Shown: one piece after another, positions 13,611 through 24,429 of the stretch | Position numbering within the stretch: position 1 is the first letter of the stretch | Layout: each line of letters begins with the position of its first letter | Source of the DNA: Paralithodes platypus | Lineage: Eukaryota > Arthropoda > Malacostraca > Decapoda > Lithodidae | Length of the DNA stretch: 64,000 nt | Direction: 5' to 3' | NCBI GenBank assembly: GCA_032716605.1 | Contig: CM064485.1 | Location: forward strand, 35,592,061-35,656,060 | Made by a program: the position numbers and the translations under genes | The notes under the pieces: model-generated | Database searches by the model: none | Told to the model about the DNA's origin: nothing | What the model saw: only the letters and a program-made list of their open reading frames with translations

Positions 13611-14074
13611 TCCTAGGTAGTAGGGGTAGGCAGCCCCGCCCAGGGAAGTACTACCGCCAAGGTTTCGGGAGACTCAGGGAATAGCCTGAATTCCATTTTC
13701 TCTCCCAGGCCTTGGTAGCTGGATACATATCTTTCTGCCTCACATATCAGGGGTATCAGGAAAACACTCCTTATATAACATACACATCCAACTTCACGAC
13801 ATTGCCCTACATCGCTATCCTCTATCCATAAAACACTACTCTTCCCACTACATATCATACATGTAACACCATACACTTACCTAATAAATATGTCAGTACA
13901 ATTGTTAAGAGCAAACCTGGTGGTCTCTCGGATATCCACCCCCGGCAGGGTTGGGTCATTGACACAGGGCCCTCCCGGTCGTCATCATGCGACTGTGTCA
14001 AGAGCATTGCAACGTCCCAAAGCTGCTCGTCGGTGCAGCTTTTTCTTTAGTAATATAAGGGGACTTCACTCTAA
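13611..14074 (+). mobile_element. LINE-3 5' piece (5' UTR and start of ORF2)
   Basis: The end of this piece encodes RPKAARRCSFFFSNIRGL, the N-terminal endonuclease strand (catalytic Asn) of a Jockey/I-type LINE. The frame is then cut by the octamer tail of CR1 copy B at about 14075. The endonuclease resumes at about 18600 with QFLKAESPTLLFLTETQ. The proximal 270 bp have no coding likeness and are taken as 5' UTR by position only. Confidence 0.68.
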
Positions 14075-14402
14075 GAACATAACATAAGAACATAAGAAAA
14101 TGGGAGTCTGCAGAAAGCCGATTGGCCTAAGCAAGGCAGATCCCTGTCCCACACAACCCCAATTACAAAGCCCAATTATAGGCTCAACACTCTAATACCC
14201 TGAGGATCATCTTACCAAAACGGTTAGAGATTAACGCAGGATTACGGGGGTCTGCAGAGCGCTGATTGGCCCAACCCTGCTGATCCCCCTTCACGCCCAA
14301 CCCTTCTCGTCCATATGCTTATCCAATTTTATCTTAAAGCTCCCTATCGTTTTTAATCCCACTATAGCACTTGGTAGTCCATTCCACCCATCTACAACTC
14401 TG

Positions 14403-17315
14403 TTACCAAACCAATATTTGCCTATATCTTTTCTGAAACGAAATTTTTCTAAAACCATTTGTACGAGTTATTTCGCTATCACTGAGCTTTAGTACATTTG
14501 TCATGTCCCCTTTGTTAATCCCACTAACCCACTTGAACACCTCTATCATATCCCCTCTAACTCTGCGTCTCTCTAACGAATGTAAGCCTAATTTCTTCAA
14601 CCTTTCTTTATACGGAAGATTTCTAATATTATGGATCATTTTTGTCATTCTACGTTGTACTCTCTCCAATGAATCTATGTCCATTCTGTAATAAGGACAC
14701 CAAAATTGAACAGCATAATCCATATGGGGTCTCACTAATGACAAGTAAAGTTTTAAGATAACATCAGCAGTTCTGTTACTCACACTCCTTGAGATGAACC
14801 CGAGAATCCTGTTTGCCTTGTTTCGAACGCTTATACACTGTTGTCTAGGCTTCAAATCATTGCTAACAAACACACCTAGATCTTTCTCACAATTCGAGTT
14901 TTCTAATTCCACATTAGCTAGTTTATATTTAACATTTGTATGCATCTTCCCTATCTTTAATACCTTGCATTTGTCAATGTTAAACTTCATCTGCCAATTT
15001 ACTGACCATTCGTGTAAGGTATCTAGATCCCTTTGGAGGCACTCTATATCTCTATCTGAATCAATTGTTCTCCCCATTTTGGTATCGTCTGCAAATTTAC
15101 TTATCCTACTAGTTATACCTAAATCAAGGTCATTTATGTATATAACAAACAACAGAGGAACTAATACAGATCCCTGGGGGACACCACTTTTGACTGCTCC
15201 CCATTCTGACTTCGTACCATTTATGCTGACTCTCTGCTTCCTACCAATTAGCCATGACCTAATCCATCCCAACAACGCCCCACCTATTCCATGCGCCTCA
15301 ACCTTTCTCATCAATCTCTCATGGGGGACTCTGTCGAAAGCTTTACTGAAATCTAAATATATTATATCATATGACTTGTCATTATCTACTGCTTCATATA
15401 CCTCTGAGAAAAAACTAAGCAAATTAGTAAGGCAAGAACGTCCCTGAGTGAATCCATGCTGAGAAGAATGTATTAAATTAAATGTATCTAAGTGGTTTCT
15501 AATTTTACTAGCAATAATTGACTCTAGTAGCTTTCCTATGATTGATGTAAGACTAATGGGACGGTAATTGGATGCTATTGATTTGTCACCTTTTTTGAAG
15601 ATCGGAACTACGTTTGCAAGCTTCCAAGCTTCTGGAACTATACCTGTCTCCAATGACTTGTTAAATAAAAATGTTAATGGGTAACTTAACTCATCCCTAC
15701 ATTCTTTTAATACTCTAGCATATACCTCATCAGGACCAGGCGATTTATGAGGTTTCAGTCTGTCAATTTCCTTAAGCACATCATTTCTACTTATAGTAAC
15801 CGTACTTAACCTATTTTCTATACTATCGCTATATACCTTACGGACTTCTGGAAACTGTGCCAAATTTTCATTAGTGAAAACGGAAAGAAATTGACTATTT
15901 AATGTACTGCACATTTCTAAATCATTTTCTGTCATTTCTCCTATCGAAGTTTTAAGGGGACCAATTTCATCTCTAACCTTGGATTTATATAGTTGGTAAA
16001 AAGCTTTAGGATTATTTTTTGAGTCATTGGCAACCTTAATTTCATAATATCTTTTTTCTTTCCTAATATCCTTTTTTACCTGTCTTGATAGATTCTGATA
16101 GTAAGCAAGTAGGTGAATTTCGCCTTTTCTAATTTTTCTATATATTCCTCGCTTTTGTCCTAGAAGATCTAATAGTCTATTATTCATCCATTTGGGTTGG
16201 TTCTGTGTTGATCTAAATTTTCTTTTGGGGATGTATTTATTTTGTGGATTGAATACTGACTTGATAAAATTATCGTATGTATCTACCAAGGTTGACGTCT
16301 CTTCCTGACTTAAGATGACAGGTGCCTGAGAAGGGGTACACTCATTTGGACACCTGGATCGCCTTAATTTTTTTACCATAGGGTCCGCTAATAGGGCTCT
16401 TCTTAACCCACCATAATTGGCTTTTCTAAAGTCAGGTATTAATGTTGTATTCTCTCTGGTATTACCTTTCCATTGTATATTAAAATACACAGAATTGTGG
16501 TCACTATTTCCTAGGTGGTCCCCTATCTCTACATTATTTACCATATGTTCATTGTTACTGAAAACTAAATCGAGAATATTATTACCTCTAGTCGGCGTAT
16601 CTATGAATTGAAATAAAAAACTATCTTGTACTACCTCTATAAACTCCTCAGAATCAGAGTCTCCTATTTGATGCTGCCAATCTATATTCGGAAAATTAAA
16701 ATCCCCCATAATGCACACATTGCTAAAACTTGATGCCATTTTAATTTCCTCCCATAATGACGTTCCGTCATTTCTACTCATATTTGGCGGTCTATACATA
16801 ACTCCAATAACTATGGTCTCACTACCTTCGTTAACCTCTACCCAAACACTTTCATTATCGTTATTTAGTCTAATACCTGATTTAATACAGCTTTTTAATG
16901 TACTCCTGACAAACACTGCTATACCGCCACCCCTCTTACTTGTTCGGTCATATTTAAACAAACTATATCCTGGTATATCAAATTCTGCTAAAAAATGCCT
17001 GGTTTCTGTATTAATCCACGTTTCAGTTAGCGCTATTATGTCTATATTTTCTTTGCTAACAAGGGCTCTAAGTTCGTTCATTTTGTTACATAGACTCCTA
17101 CAGTTTGTGTAATATACTCTCAATTTACTTCTTTTCTTTATACCTAATTTACCTTTGTTTTTAGCGACATTTCCATCTTTCGTTGCACCATCACTACTAT
17201 CATTTGCATTATAGTCATCATTTTTAGCATGAGACTGAATATCCTTCTCGCTTTCGCCTGACGCTAAAATTGTTCCATTTAACCTCTCATTTACACTCTC
17301 AATATTTCTGTTCAA
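14403..17315 (-). CDS. CR1-B ORF2 polyprotein: AP endonuclease plus reverse transcriptase
   Basis: A 970-residue open frame, the longest in the window. Endonuclease at residues ~70-300: YYTNCRSLCNKMNELRAL, IALTETWINT (Glu), GVMYRPPNMS, CIMGDFNFPNIDWQ, GNSDHNSVYF (His). RT at ~520-760: [61 protein letters not shown]. It performs target-primed reverse transcription at chromosomal nicks. The first in-frame codon is TTG and overlaps the ORF1 TGA stop (TTGA), with no ATG until the endonuclease, so reinitiation or readthrough from ORF1 is likely. A small deletion near 14447-14455 shifts the frame and removes about 45 C-terminal residues seen in copies A and D. Confidence 0.93.
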   Translation of the reverse strand: MNRNIESVNERLNGTILASGESEKDIQSHAKNDDYNANDSSDGATKDGNVAKNKGKLGIKKRSKLRVYYTNCRSLCNKMNELRALVSKENIDIIALTETWINTETRHFLAEFDIPGYSLFKYDRTSKRGGGIAVFVRSTLKSCIKSGIRLNNDNESVWVEVNEGSETIVIGVMYRPPNMSRNDGTSLWEEIKMASSFSNVCIMGDFNFPNIDWQHQIGDSDSEEFIEVVQDSFLFQFIDTPTRGNNILDLVFSNNEHMVNNVEIGDHLGNSDHNSVYFNIQWKGNTRENTTLIPDFRKANYGGLRRALLADPMVKKLRRSRCPNECTPSQAPVILSQEETSTLVDTYDNFIKSVFNPQNKYIPKRKFRSTQNQPKWMNNRLLDLLGQKRGIYRKIRKGEIHLLAYYQNLSRQVKKDIRKEKRYYEIKVANDSKNNPKAFYQLYKSKVRDEIGPLKTSIGEMTENDLEMCSTLNSQFLSVFTNENLAQFPEVRKVYSDSIENRLSTVTISRNDVLKEIDRLKPHKSPGPDEVYARVLKECRDELSYPLTFLFNKSLETGIVPEAWKLANVVPIFKKGDKSIASNYRPISLTSIIGKLLESIIASKIRNHLDTFNLIHSSQHGFTQGRSCLTNLLSFFSEVYEAVDNDKSYDIIYLDFSKAFDRVPHERLMRKVEAHGIGGALLGWIRSWLIGRKQRVSINGTKSEWGAVKSGVPQGSVLVPLLFVIYINDLDLGITSRISKFADDTKMGRTIDSDRDIECLQRDLDTLHEWSVNWQMKFNIDKCKVLKIGKMHTNVKYKLANVELENSNCEKDLGVFVSNDLKPRQQCISVRNKANRILGFISRSVSNRTADVILKLYLSLVRPHMDYAVQFWCPYYRMDIDSLERVQRRMTKMIHNIRNLPYKERLKKLGLHSLERRRVRGDMIEVFKWVSGINKGDMTNVLKLSDSEITRTNGFRKISFQKRYRQILVW

Positions 17316-18375
17316 AACCCCACAACCACCCTATCTAAAGAACTAGCTAATGTAGAAACCCCTAACCGTGAAAGATGAACCCCATCCCTTGCGTACATCC
17401 CATCTCTCCCTAAGAAACTATCCCAGTTATCAATGAATGGTATTGCTTTTTCTTTGCAATATTTCTCCAAACGGCAATTGACACCAATCGCCCTGGATGT
17501 CCATTCCTTGGGAACTCCTCTTTTGGGTAGGATACAATGTACTACAGGGATCCCTCCCTTCATCCTAACTTTATCTAACACATCCCGATACTGCTGCAGC
17601 AGTTCCTCACTTCTACCCTTACCAACATCGTTACTCCCGGCACTGAGACAGATAATGGGGTTATCTCCACTATCTTCCAAGATGTGGTCCATCTTCTCTA
17701 AAACCCTCCCAACTCCATGGCCAGGTAGACACACAACCTTCCTAAGTTTAGTGCGGGTAGCCCTAACTAAATGTCTTACCATGGAGTCGCCCACATTCGA
17801 CACAGACTTACCTTCTCGGGACACAGACTTACCTTTCCCTCGGGAGGATCCAGCAGCTGCAGTTGGAGAACCCCCGGTGGTGGCAGAAGCTCCCTTGGTG
17901 GTGGTGGTGGTGGGGGTAGTGGTGGTGGTAGGTAGCACAGCGTCAGAGGTTGGAGCTGAGTCGGCGGCAGGTACTTCGGTTATCCCTCCCTTATCCTGAC
18001 TATCTTTTCCCTCACATTCGTCTCGCAAAGGAGAGAATGTATTTGTCACACTCATACCTATTCTACTATCCTGCTTCTTGAGTGTGACTTTCCCACCCGT
18101 ATTTTTAACAACCTGCCATGAATACAAATTTCATCAACTTCCTCCCTTTTCCCCTTACTTGACTTTATTTCCTCTTGGCTAAGCTTGAAAGCTAGATTTT
18201 CGTCTTTAATCAAATCCACTTCCCTCTGAAGTTTAACATTAACCTCCCTTAGAGCCAAGACCTCTTCCTTCACCACAACCATCTCCTCTCTTACCTGGAG
18301 AATAAGATGATGCAGATCAGTTAGAGACTCGCACTCCATACCTGCCATGATCCCAATAAGCTTAGCGAGGAGCAA
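17312..18375 (-). pseudogene. CR1-B ORF1: coiled coil plus SGNH/GDSL esterase
   Basis: First frame (18375-18058): coiled-coil head with heptads (LHHLILQVREEMVVVKEEVL, ALREVNVKLQREVDLI). It runs on into a second frame (18127-17312) through a frameshift at about 18060-18125. The second frame has a Ser/Thr/Ala-rich low-complexity linker, then an SGNH hydrolase of about 190 residues with an intact set: VGDSMVRHL (Ser), SAGSNDVG (Asn block), ARDGVHLSRLG (Asp and His). Its TGA stop overlaps the ORF2 start codon. In CR1-group LINEs this protein is thought to bind RNA or lipid esters; its function here is inferred from family membership. Confidence 0.88.
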
Positions 18376-18623
18376 GAAACTAAGTACAGAAAAACAAAAA
18401 CAAGTAAACTAACAGCTAAAAACTGAGCTACAACACTTTTATATAACACGAGTGCACTGCCCCCAAACACAGGTAGGTGTAATGGTCACTAAAGGTCACT
18501 GGTAAGGGGTCCGGGCAGGAGCTCAGATTAACACAACCTTCTCCTGTCACTGACTGAACTAGACTGGTTCTAGTACACCAATTTCACCAATTTCTTAAAG
18601 CAGAATCCCCTACTCTCCTTTTT

Positions 18624-19496
18624 TTGACAGAGACTCAAGTAACATCCACATCTGACACGTCTAGATTTAATTTTCCAGGTTATCAACTGCTCCAAAATTT
18701 CAGACCTAAAGGAGGTGTATGTTGCTTCGCAAAATCTGAAATTGCCCTGGAGGAGGTTACTAGTTTCAATTGTCCCTATTTTGATTATTCTATATACAAA
18801 TTAATTTCTGCTGGTAAATTTAAATACATATGTTGCATCTACCGTTCCCCAAATACTCCTCCAGAGCAAAGTCTTTTTGATTCTCTGTCCTCACAACTCA
18901 GTGTCCTCAACTTAAATGTTTCTTCTGAAATCACTGTGTTGGGTGATTTTAATGTCCATAATGTTGAATGGCTCACTCATTCAGCCAGGACTGATGATGC
19001 TGGTCTTGAATGTGAGCTATTTGCAGACTCATTTAATCTCACTCAACTAGTCAACCAACCCCCCCCCCGTGTACCAGATAATCCTAATCATAATTCCCAC
19101 CTACTGGACTTATTTTTAACAACCAATTCAGAAAATTATGATGTTACAGTGAGGTCCCCGCTTGGATCTTCTGATCACTGTCTGATACAGGCCACCTGTC
19201 TATCACCTACCACACCTTCCCACTCTGAACCTGTTTTGGTGACTAAATGGCATTACGATAGGGCAGACTGGGAGGGTCTTCAAGGTTTCTTTATTGATAT
19301 TCCCTGGACCTCTTTCTTTTCTAATGATGCACACTCCACCTTGAGCCACATACAAGATTTTGTAAACATTGGAATGGAAACTTTTATTCCTCATCAAAAG
19401 TACAGTAAAAGATCTAATTCACCTAAATGGTTTGACCATAATTGTGCTAGAGTAACTGAACAAAAAGCAATAGCCTACAATGCATACACAAGATAA
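18624..19496 (+). pseudogene. LINE-3 ORF2, endonuclease part
   Basis: About 290 residues in one frame. It starts just after the catalytic FLTETQ, then FNFPGYQLLQNFRPKGGVCC, CCIYRSPNTPPEQSL, ITVLGDFNVHNVEW, LLDLFLTTN and PLGSSDHCLIQ (His). It is an AP-type endonuclease for first-strand nicking. It ends in a stop and the next part continues in another frame at 19480. The N-terminal strand with the catalytic Asn lies upstream at about 14040-14070, separated by CR1-B. Confidence 0.85.
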
Positions 19497-20305
19497 AAAC
19501 ACACATGAAGCCTTTAATTACTTTAGAAACATCAGAAATCATGCCAAAACTGTATTAAACCTAACTAAATCAAACTTTCTCCACAAGCAGGCAAATAAAC
19601 TTCTAAATAATCCAAATGATAACAAAATATTTTGGTCTACTCTTAACTCAATCAAATCCAACTTCACTACTGCTTCATCCATTCCACCATTAAAATCTCT
19701 GACTGGCAATCTTGTAAGTGACCCACGAGGTAAAGCTAACCTTCTTGCGGATATTTTCTCCATCAACTGAACCTTAGATGAAATAAATCAAGATGTTCCT
19801 GTACTTAATTTTAATTCGCCTGAAATTCCCTCACTTAAGATCCACACCAGACATGTCAAAACTATTTTGCAGAATCTCTCAGTAGATAAGGCTCCTGGTC
19901 CAGATGAAATTCCTCCAATAGTACTTAAGAATTGCTCCTTGGTGCTCGCTCCTGTATTGGCAAAATATTTCCTCATGCTTCCCAGTACCCTGGAAAGAAG
20001 CAAACATCCATCCAGTTCCTAAAAAAGGTGCCTCTTCAGATCCATCAAACTACAGACCAATAGCTATAACTTCCACTCTTGGTAAAGTCTTTGAAATTAT
20101 ATTAAATAATCACATAATTAAGCATCTTGAGAATAATAAATTAATCAGTGATAGGCAATATGGTTTTAGACGATATCGATCAACTGCAGACATTCTTTGC
20201 CTTCTTACGCATCAAATCAACCAAGCTACAGACCAACATGGTGAAACACATACAATAGCACTGGATATATCAAAGGCATTTGATAGAGTCTGGCATCAAT
20301 CCTTA
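19480..20305 (+). pseudogene. LINE-3 ORF2, linker and N-terminal reverse transcriptase (frameshifted)
   Basis: Broken frames link the endonuclease to the RT core. Readable pieces: NYFRNIRNHAKTVLNLTKSN and KIFWSTLNSIKSN (19480-19770), then KAPGPDEIPPIVLKN-like and [20 protein letters not shown] (about 19890-20070), then RQYGFRRYRSTAD and ALDISKAFDRVWHQSLLS (20150-20310). The last contains the RT motif A aspartate. Two or more frameshifts (about 19770 and 19985) disable it. Confidence 0.8.
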
Positions 20306-21370
20306 TTGTCGAAGATGTCACACTACAGCCTTGCATCATTAGTTCCACTAATTTCTTCTTATCTTCATAACAGAAAAATATGTGTAATGGTAGATGGCCT
20401 TTATTCTCAATTTCACTCAATAAATGCTGGTGTTCCCCAGGGATCAGTTTTGGCCCCAACTCTGTTCCTCATTCATATCAATGATCTCATATCTACCACT
20501 CATAATCCAATACATTCCTACGCAGATGACTCAACACTCCACAGTTCCTTCACATTTACCAATTCTTTCACCCAACCCGATCTTATAAATTCAAAAATAA
20601 ACACTGCAATTTCTCTGAACCAGGACCTTTCTAGAATTAATGAATGGGGACAAGAGAATCTAGTTTCCTTTAATGCACAGAAAACCAAGTACATTCAATT
20701 TTCTAACCGACAGAATCTCACTGACTCCCATATATTTTTTAATGATGTAAATATTCCCACTTCCCCTAGTATTGACATTCTCGGTGTAACATTAACTACT
20801 AACTTGAGCTGGACACATTATGTTAGAAGCATTGCTAAGAATGCCTCTAAAAAACTGGGACTCCTGTACAGAGTTCGAGAATTCTTCACTGACGAGCAGT
20901 TGGCCGTAATATATAAAAGTCATGTGCGTTCTCAGATGGATTACTGTTCACCTCTGTGGGGTGGAAGTGGAGTGGTTGCATTGAGGCAGTTGGACAAAAT
21001 TCAAAATAAAGCTATTAGATTAATCAATAACCCTGCAATCACACAGGACCTTCCTACATTATCCATACGAAGAAACGTTGCATCCCTTGCATTATTCTAC
21101 AGATATTTTCACAGCAATTGTTCCGAAAAACTTGCTTCAATTGTGCCGCCACTCCACATCTTTCCCCGTAGAACTAGGGCAGCTGAGAGCGCCCATGAAT
21201 TTACACTTTCTCCTCCACAATGCAGAACTTCTGCTTATCAGAATTCATTTATCCCCAGAGCTACTACTCTTTGGAATTCACTTCCCTCGAATTGCTTTCC
21301 ACAAACTTACAATCTACAAATGTTTAAATCCAGTTGTTACAAACATTTTATGAATGGAGGATGCCTTTAG
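20306..21370 (+). pseudogene. LINE-3 ORF2, reverse transcriptase core and C-terminus
   Basis: 354 residues open. RT motifs: [20 protein letters not shown] and HSYADDSTLHSS with both catalytic Asp present. Then FNAQKTKYIQF, DILGVTL and GLLYRVREFFTDEQL, followed by the conserved SHVRSQMDYCSPLWGG and IQNKAIRLINN blocks, ending LQMFKSSCYKHFM. The stop is followed after about 55 bp by poly-A. The C-terminus looks complete, so this is the bona fide end of the protein. Confidence 0.87.
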
Positions 21371-21446
21371 GCACATGGACCTTTTTGTTTTATCTGTGTT
21401 TTTCCTTCCTCCGTTCATTGTCTCTTAAAAAAAAAAAAAAAAAAAC

Positions 21447-21875
21447 TCCCGTCCACTCACCAACTCTCTGCAATCTCTCTCTTTTCGCCGCAATGTTGCA
21501 TCTCTCTCGCTATTCTATCGCTACTTCAATAATCAGTGTTTCTCAGATATTTCCCAGCGTATACCACCTCCTCTACAAAGGGTACGTAGTACCCGTCTAG
21601 CAACACAATCCCACCCCTCCTGTGTGCAACTCTCCAACCCAAGAGTGAAACGCTATTCTCAGTCTTTCTTCTATTCAACTGCTGAGCTCTGAAACTCTCT
21701 CCCAGAATCAGTCTTTCCCTCTTCCTATGACTTAAATTGCTTCAAACTCCGTGTGTCCAGGCATTTTGGCTCGAACGTCCCTTGAATTTGGCCCTGTCAC
21801 TCTTTCAACTCTGGGGGAGGCACTCGATACAGGCAGTTCTGCCTTTTGTCTCCCTCACTCACATAGAAAACAAAA
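21447..21875 (+). pseudogene. LINE-2 copy 1, 3' piece
   Basis: Directly abuts the LINE-3 poly-A. It matches 28296-28720 of copy 2 (ACTCCCGTCCACTCACCAAC, CTCTCTCGCTATTCTATCGC). Broken frames encode the C-terminal RT region (the FYSTAELWNSLPES-type block) and then the 3' UTR ending in AGAAAACAAAACAAAA. Together with 12315-13610 it defines a LINE-2 copy split by LINE-3. Confidence 0.85.
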
Positions 21876-21895
21876 CAAAACTTATATAAACCGGT

Positions 21896-21959
<64 letters not shown>
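21896..21959. repeat. (TA)n microsatellite
   Basis: About 60 bp of TA repeat immediately after the LINE-2 3' end. Confidence 0.95.
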
Positions 21960-21962
<3 letters not shown>

Positions 21963-22613
21963 TATCTAATGCTTTGGGCGTGTAGCTTCATATCTCCTAC
22001 TTGAACTGGAAGCTATATTCCCAATGTATGTTCCGTGACCAACAATCTCTCCACAAATGAACCTGTTCGCTCTCTGACTTCATGGGGTAAATACATTCCG
22101 GATAAAGTTACTGTCCGGACCACAGCGGTAATTGCATTTTTAGCAGAATACTTTTTAACCGCTTAGTTGGGTTTAGTTAAATTTGAATAGAACACAAAAG
22201 ACCCACTTATAAATGTTAATTAATGCACTAAATAATTTGTTAGTACTCCAGGCAAGATTGAATAAGCAATGGATACCGTAATAAATATTGTTAACTTTAT
22301 AATCTAATAGATCATTATATAAATGTTAACACTCACGACTGTTAATGAACAAATATCCTTTTAAATTATTGACTAGTGTTAAGTTATATCAAACTCTCGC
22401 CGCATGTCAACTAAAGTAATATTATGTCGGCTGGTTATTTACTGAGTCGGGTACCCGGTCCATTTTAACTTCGAGTGGCTCTTCCTAATAAGATAACACT
22501 GATTAATTACATTAAACATATATATGTCAATGGATTCAACGGGACAATGGTAACAAGTTTAGTATATCCATGTTGTTATTTTGCATTGCAATCATCAGGT
22601 GATGCTGTGCATC
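21960..22613. other. Gene-free AT-rich stretch
   Basis: No coding region or recognised element. Confidence 0.55.
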
Positions 22614-22617
22614 TTAA

Positions 22618-22844
22618 CCCTTTCACGCACATACGACGCAGAGGTTGCCAGATTAGCAATAAGAAATGGAGTTCTCTCACTCTTATAATTACCTCTCCAA
22701 AATTAGTTTTCTGCCCACAGCTAACTCAAAGACAACTGCAGAGGTTGAAGTAACTAAACTAAAGGTTTCTAAATACCCTTGGTGGTAACAAAGGCTTTAA
22801 AGTATCCCCAATAGGCTCAAAATCGCGTCATATGTCGGAGAGAG
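22618..22844. mobile_element. 227-bp TTAA-flanked MITE, copy 1
   Basis: Flanked by TTAA at 22614-22617 and 22845-22848. It starts CCCTTTCACGC and is the same length (227 bp) as the copy at 26760-26986, with which it shares nearly all sequence. The right terminus has decayed (GTCGGAGAGAG versus GCGTGAAAGGG). TTAA duplication and CCC/GGG termini are piggyBac-superfamily features. It encodes nothing, so it would depend on a transposase made elsewhere. Confidence 0.85.
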
Positions 22845-22910
22845 TTAATAAGGATCTCTAGGAATCAGATGGGTAATAACTATCTCATTTGACCCTTTAA
22901 AGGTGGGGGT

Positions 22911-23240
22911 GCATGGGTTGAGGTAAACATGGAAAAATAATCGCCAACCTGCATATAATTATCTTGTACAATGCAATGTCACTGAAATAATTATTAACAA
23001 TGGTACAAAGGATTTTGTGGATCGTATATACCGGGCCTATGACGTCATAGTGACGTCACACCAGTATCTTTATCCTAGACTGGATGGTGGACTTACACTC
23101 TTGTGACATCACAGGCCCGGTATAGACGATCCACATAATCCTTTATACCATTGTTAATAATAATTTCAGTGCCATTGCATTTTGCAAGATAATTATGTAC
23201 AGCTTGGCGATTATCATTCCATGTTTATCTCAACCCATGC
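22911..23240. mobile_element. 330-bp fold-back element with ~135-bp inverted arms
   Basis: The left arm (22911-~23050) and the reverse complement of the right arm (~23106-23240) align over about 135 bp with roughly a dozen mismatches. They share GCATGGGTTGAG, AATGCAATG, CACTGAAAT, ATTATTAACAATGGTA and ACCGGGCCT. The loop holds the motif block around 23058-23106. It is non-coding and resembles a long-TIR MITE or fold-back transposon. No clean target-site duplication was found. Confidence 0.8.
23040..23058. promoter_or_regulatory. Two CRE-type octamers (TGACGTCA) 11 bp apart
   Basis: Perfect TGACGTCA palindromes start at 23040 and 23051, inside the fold-back element near the arm/loop boundary. 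This is the consensus for CREB/ATF bZIP proteins. Function is not shown by sequence alone. Confidence 0.55.
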
Positions 23241-23914
23241 TTTAAGAACTCGAGACCCTTCCTGAACTCAGTAATATCACATTGTGTTAGCATATTAATT
23301 AATTAATGGCGTCCTCGAATACAGACAGGGTTAATACGCATAATTGATCTGAAAGCTTCTGAATTCAAGTTTCATTGGAAACTAGTCTCTACAAATAATC
23401 ACCCTAATTGATGACACCAATGAAAAGAACCATTGAAATGATGCCAACAAAAGCATACTGATGAAAATTTGAAGAAAAATATACCCTGTGAGAGAAATTT
23501 TTCAGATACTGCCTTAATACCAGTACTTATTTTCGTTGAGTTGATGAATACAAATTATAGGAATAAGTTTCCAAAATGTCCATAACATTACTGCCTAGTT
23601 AGTTTTCTGAGAAGTTCTATATGTGAGAGTAAGATGTGTTCGTATTATTTACTTATTTAGGTAACGTTTATTCATACAATCTATCTCTCGCTGTCTCTCT
23701 CTCTCTCTCTCCGTACACCAATTTCTCCTCGATATAGCAAGTTAATCCCTCAATGCATACAAAACATACACGCACACACCTACAGTATATATACATACAC
23801 ACACGCACATGCAACTTCCCACGCACGCCAACCAGTATACACATCCAAATGCACATAAACACATACATACACAAACATGAGTTTTTCCATGTTCTCTCTC
23901 TATCTCTCTCTCTT

Positions 23915-23989
<75 letters not shown>

Positions 23990-24048
23990 TATAATATATA
24001 TATATATATATAATATATATATATATATAGATATATATATATATATAG

Positions 24049-24081
<33 letters not shown>

Positions 24082-24299
24082 CTTGTGATAAAGTTAGAGA
24101 AACTACAATCTGTGCAATCATTTGGTCAACTACACAATTATTAATAAAACATTCTGATAAACATTTGCCCTGGCTTGTTTGTTCTCAGGGTCTTACTTAC
24201 GCTATTCAGTGTGCAGTTGGGTCTGAGTACATGATTAGATTATTATCCAGTATTCAATAAATGGATATGAATCATAGTCATGTACTTCACCTTTTAACT
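23241..24299. other. Gene-free stretch with compound microsatellites
   Basis: Contains (CT)n at 23690-23711, CA-rich DNA at 23768-23880, and a long (CT)n/(TA)n/(GA)n compound array at about 23898-24081. Nothing else recognised. Confidence 0.7.
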
Positions 24300-24303
24300 G
24301 TCT

Positions 24304-24372
24304 TGGTGGTGTAATGGCTAGAGTGTATACAAATTTGTATGTGGTAAGCCAGGTTAGAATCCCCGGAGGATC
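24304..24372 (+). other. tRNA-like sequence (tRNA pseudogene or SINE head)
   Basis: TGGTGGTGTAATGGCTAGAG fits an A-box region and GGTTAGAATCC fits a B box about 40 bp later, ending CCCCGGAGGATCAC. The anticodon arm is not convincingly paired, so it is not a functional tRNA gene. No matching second copy is obvious in the window. Confidence 0.5.
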
Positions 24373-24429
24373 ACATGCTTTCATTAATATCATAGGGAGA
24401 TGTTTGGTGTTAGGAATGAAATTGTGTTG

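Larger units (their letters stand above)
14075..18595 (-). mobile_element. CR1-like LINE, copy B (near full length, best preserved)
   Basis: About 4.5 kb on the minus strand: 5' UTR (18595-18376), ORF1 (18375-17312), ORF2 (17315-14403), 3' UTR, and an octamer tail (ACATAAGA-type units at 14075-14097). It interrupts the endonuclease domain of LINE-3, so it is younger than LINE-3. No clean target-site duplication is visible, which is common for CR1. Its 5' UTR shares GGTCACT-GG motifs with the 5' UTRs of copies A and C. The 5' edge is uncertain by some tens of bases. Confidence 0.9.
18600..21446 (+). mobile_element. LINE-3 3' piece (endonuclease, reverse transcriptase, poly-A tail)
   Basis: Continuation of the element begun at 13611 after the CR1-B insertion. 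It encodes endonuclease and RT in several frames and ends in 20 A (21427-21446). LINE-2 sequence resumes immediately afterwards, showing that LINE-3 inserted into LINE-2 copy 1. LINE-3 and LINE-2 are related but clearly different at protein level, for example YFFDFPW versus FFIDIPW and [11 protein letters not shown] versus [11 protein letters not shown]. Confidence 0.85.

Noticed and set aside
14503..17112. Plus-strand ORFs of 60-220 codons across the CR1 copies
   Set aside because: They recur antisense to the CR1 ORF2 in every copy, track its codons, and have no family likeness of their own.
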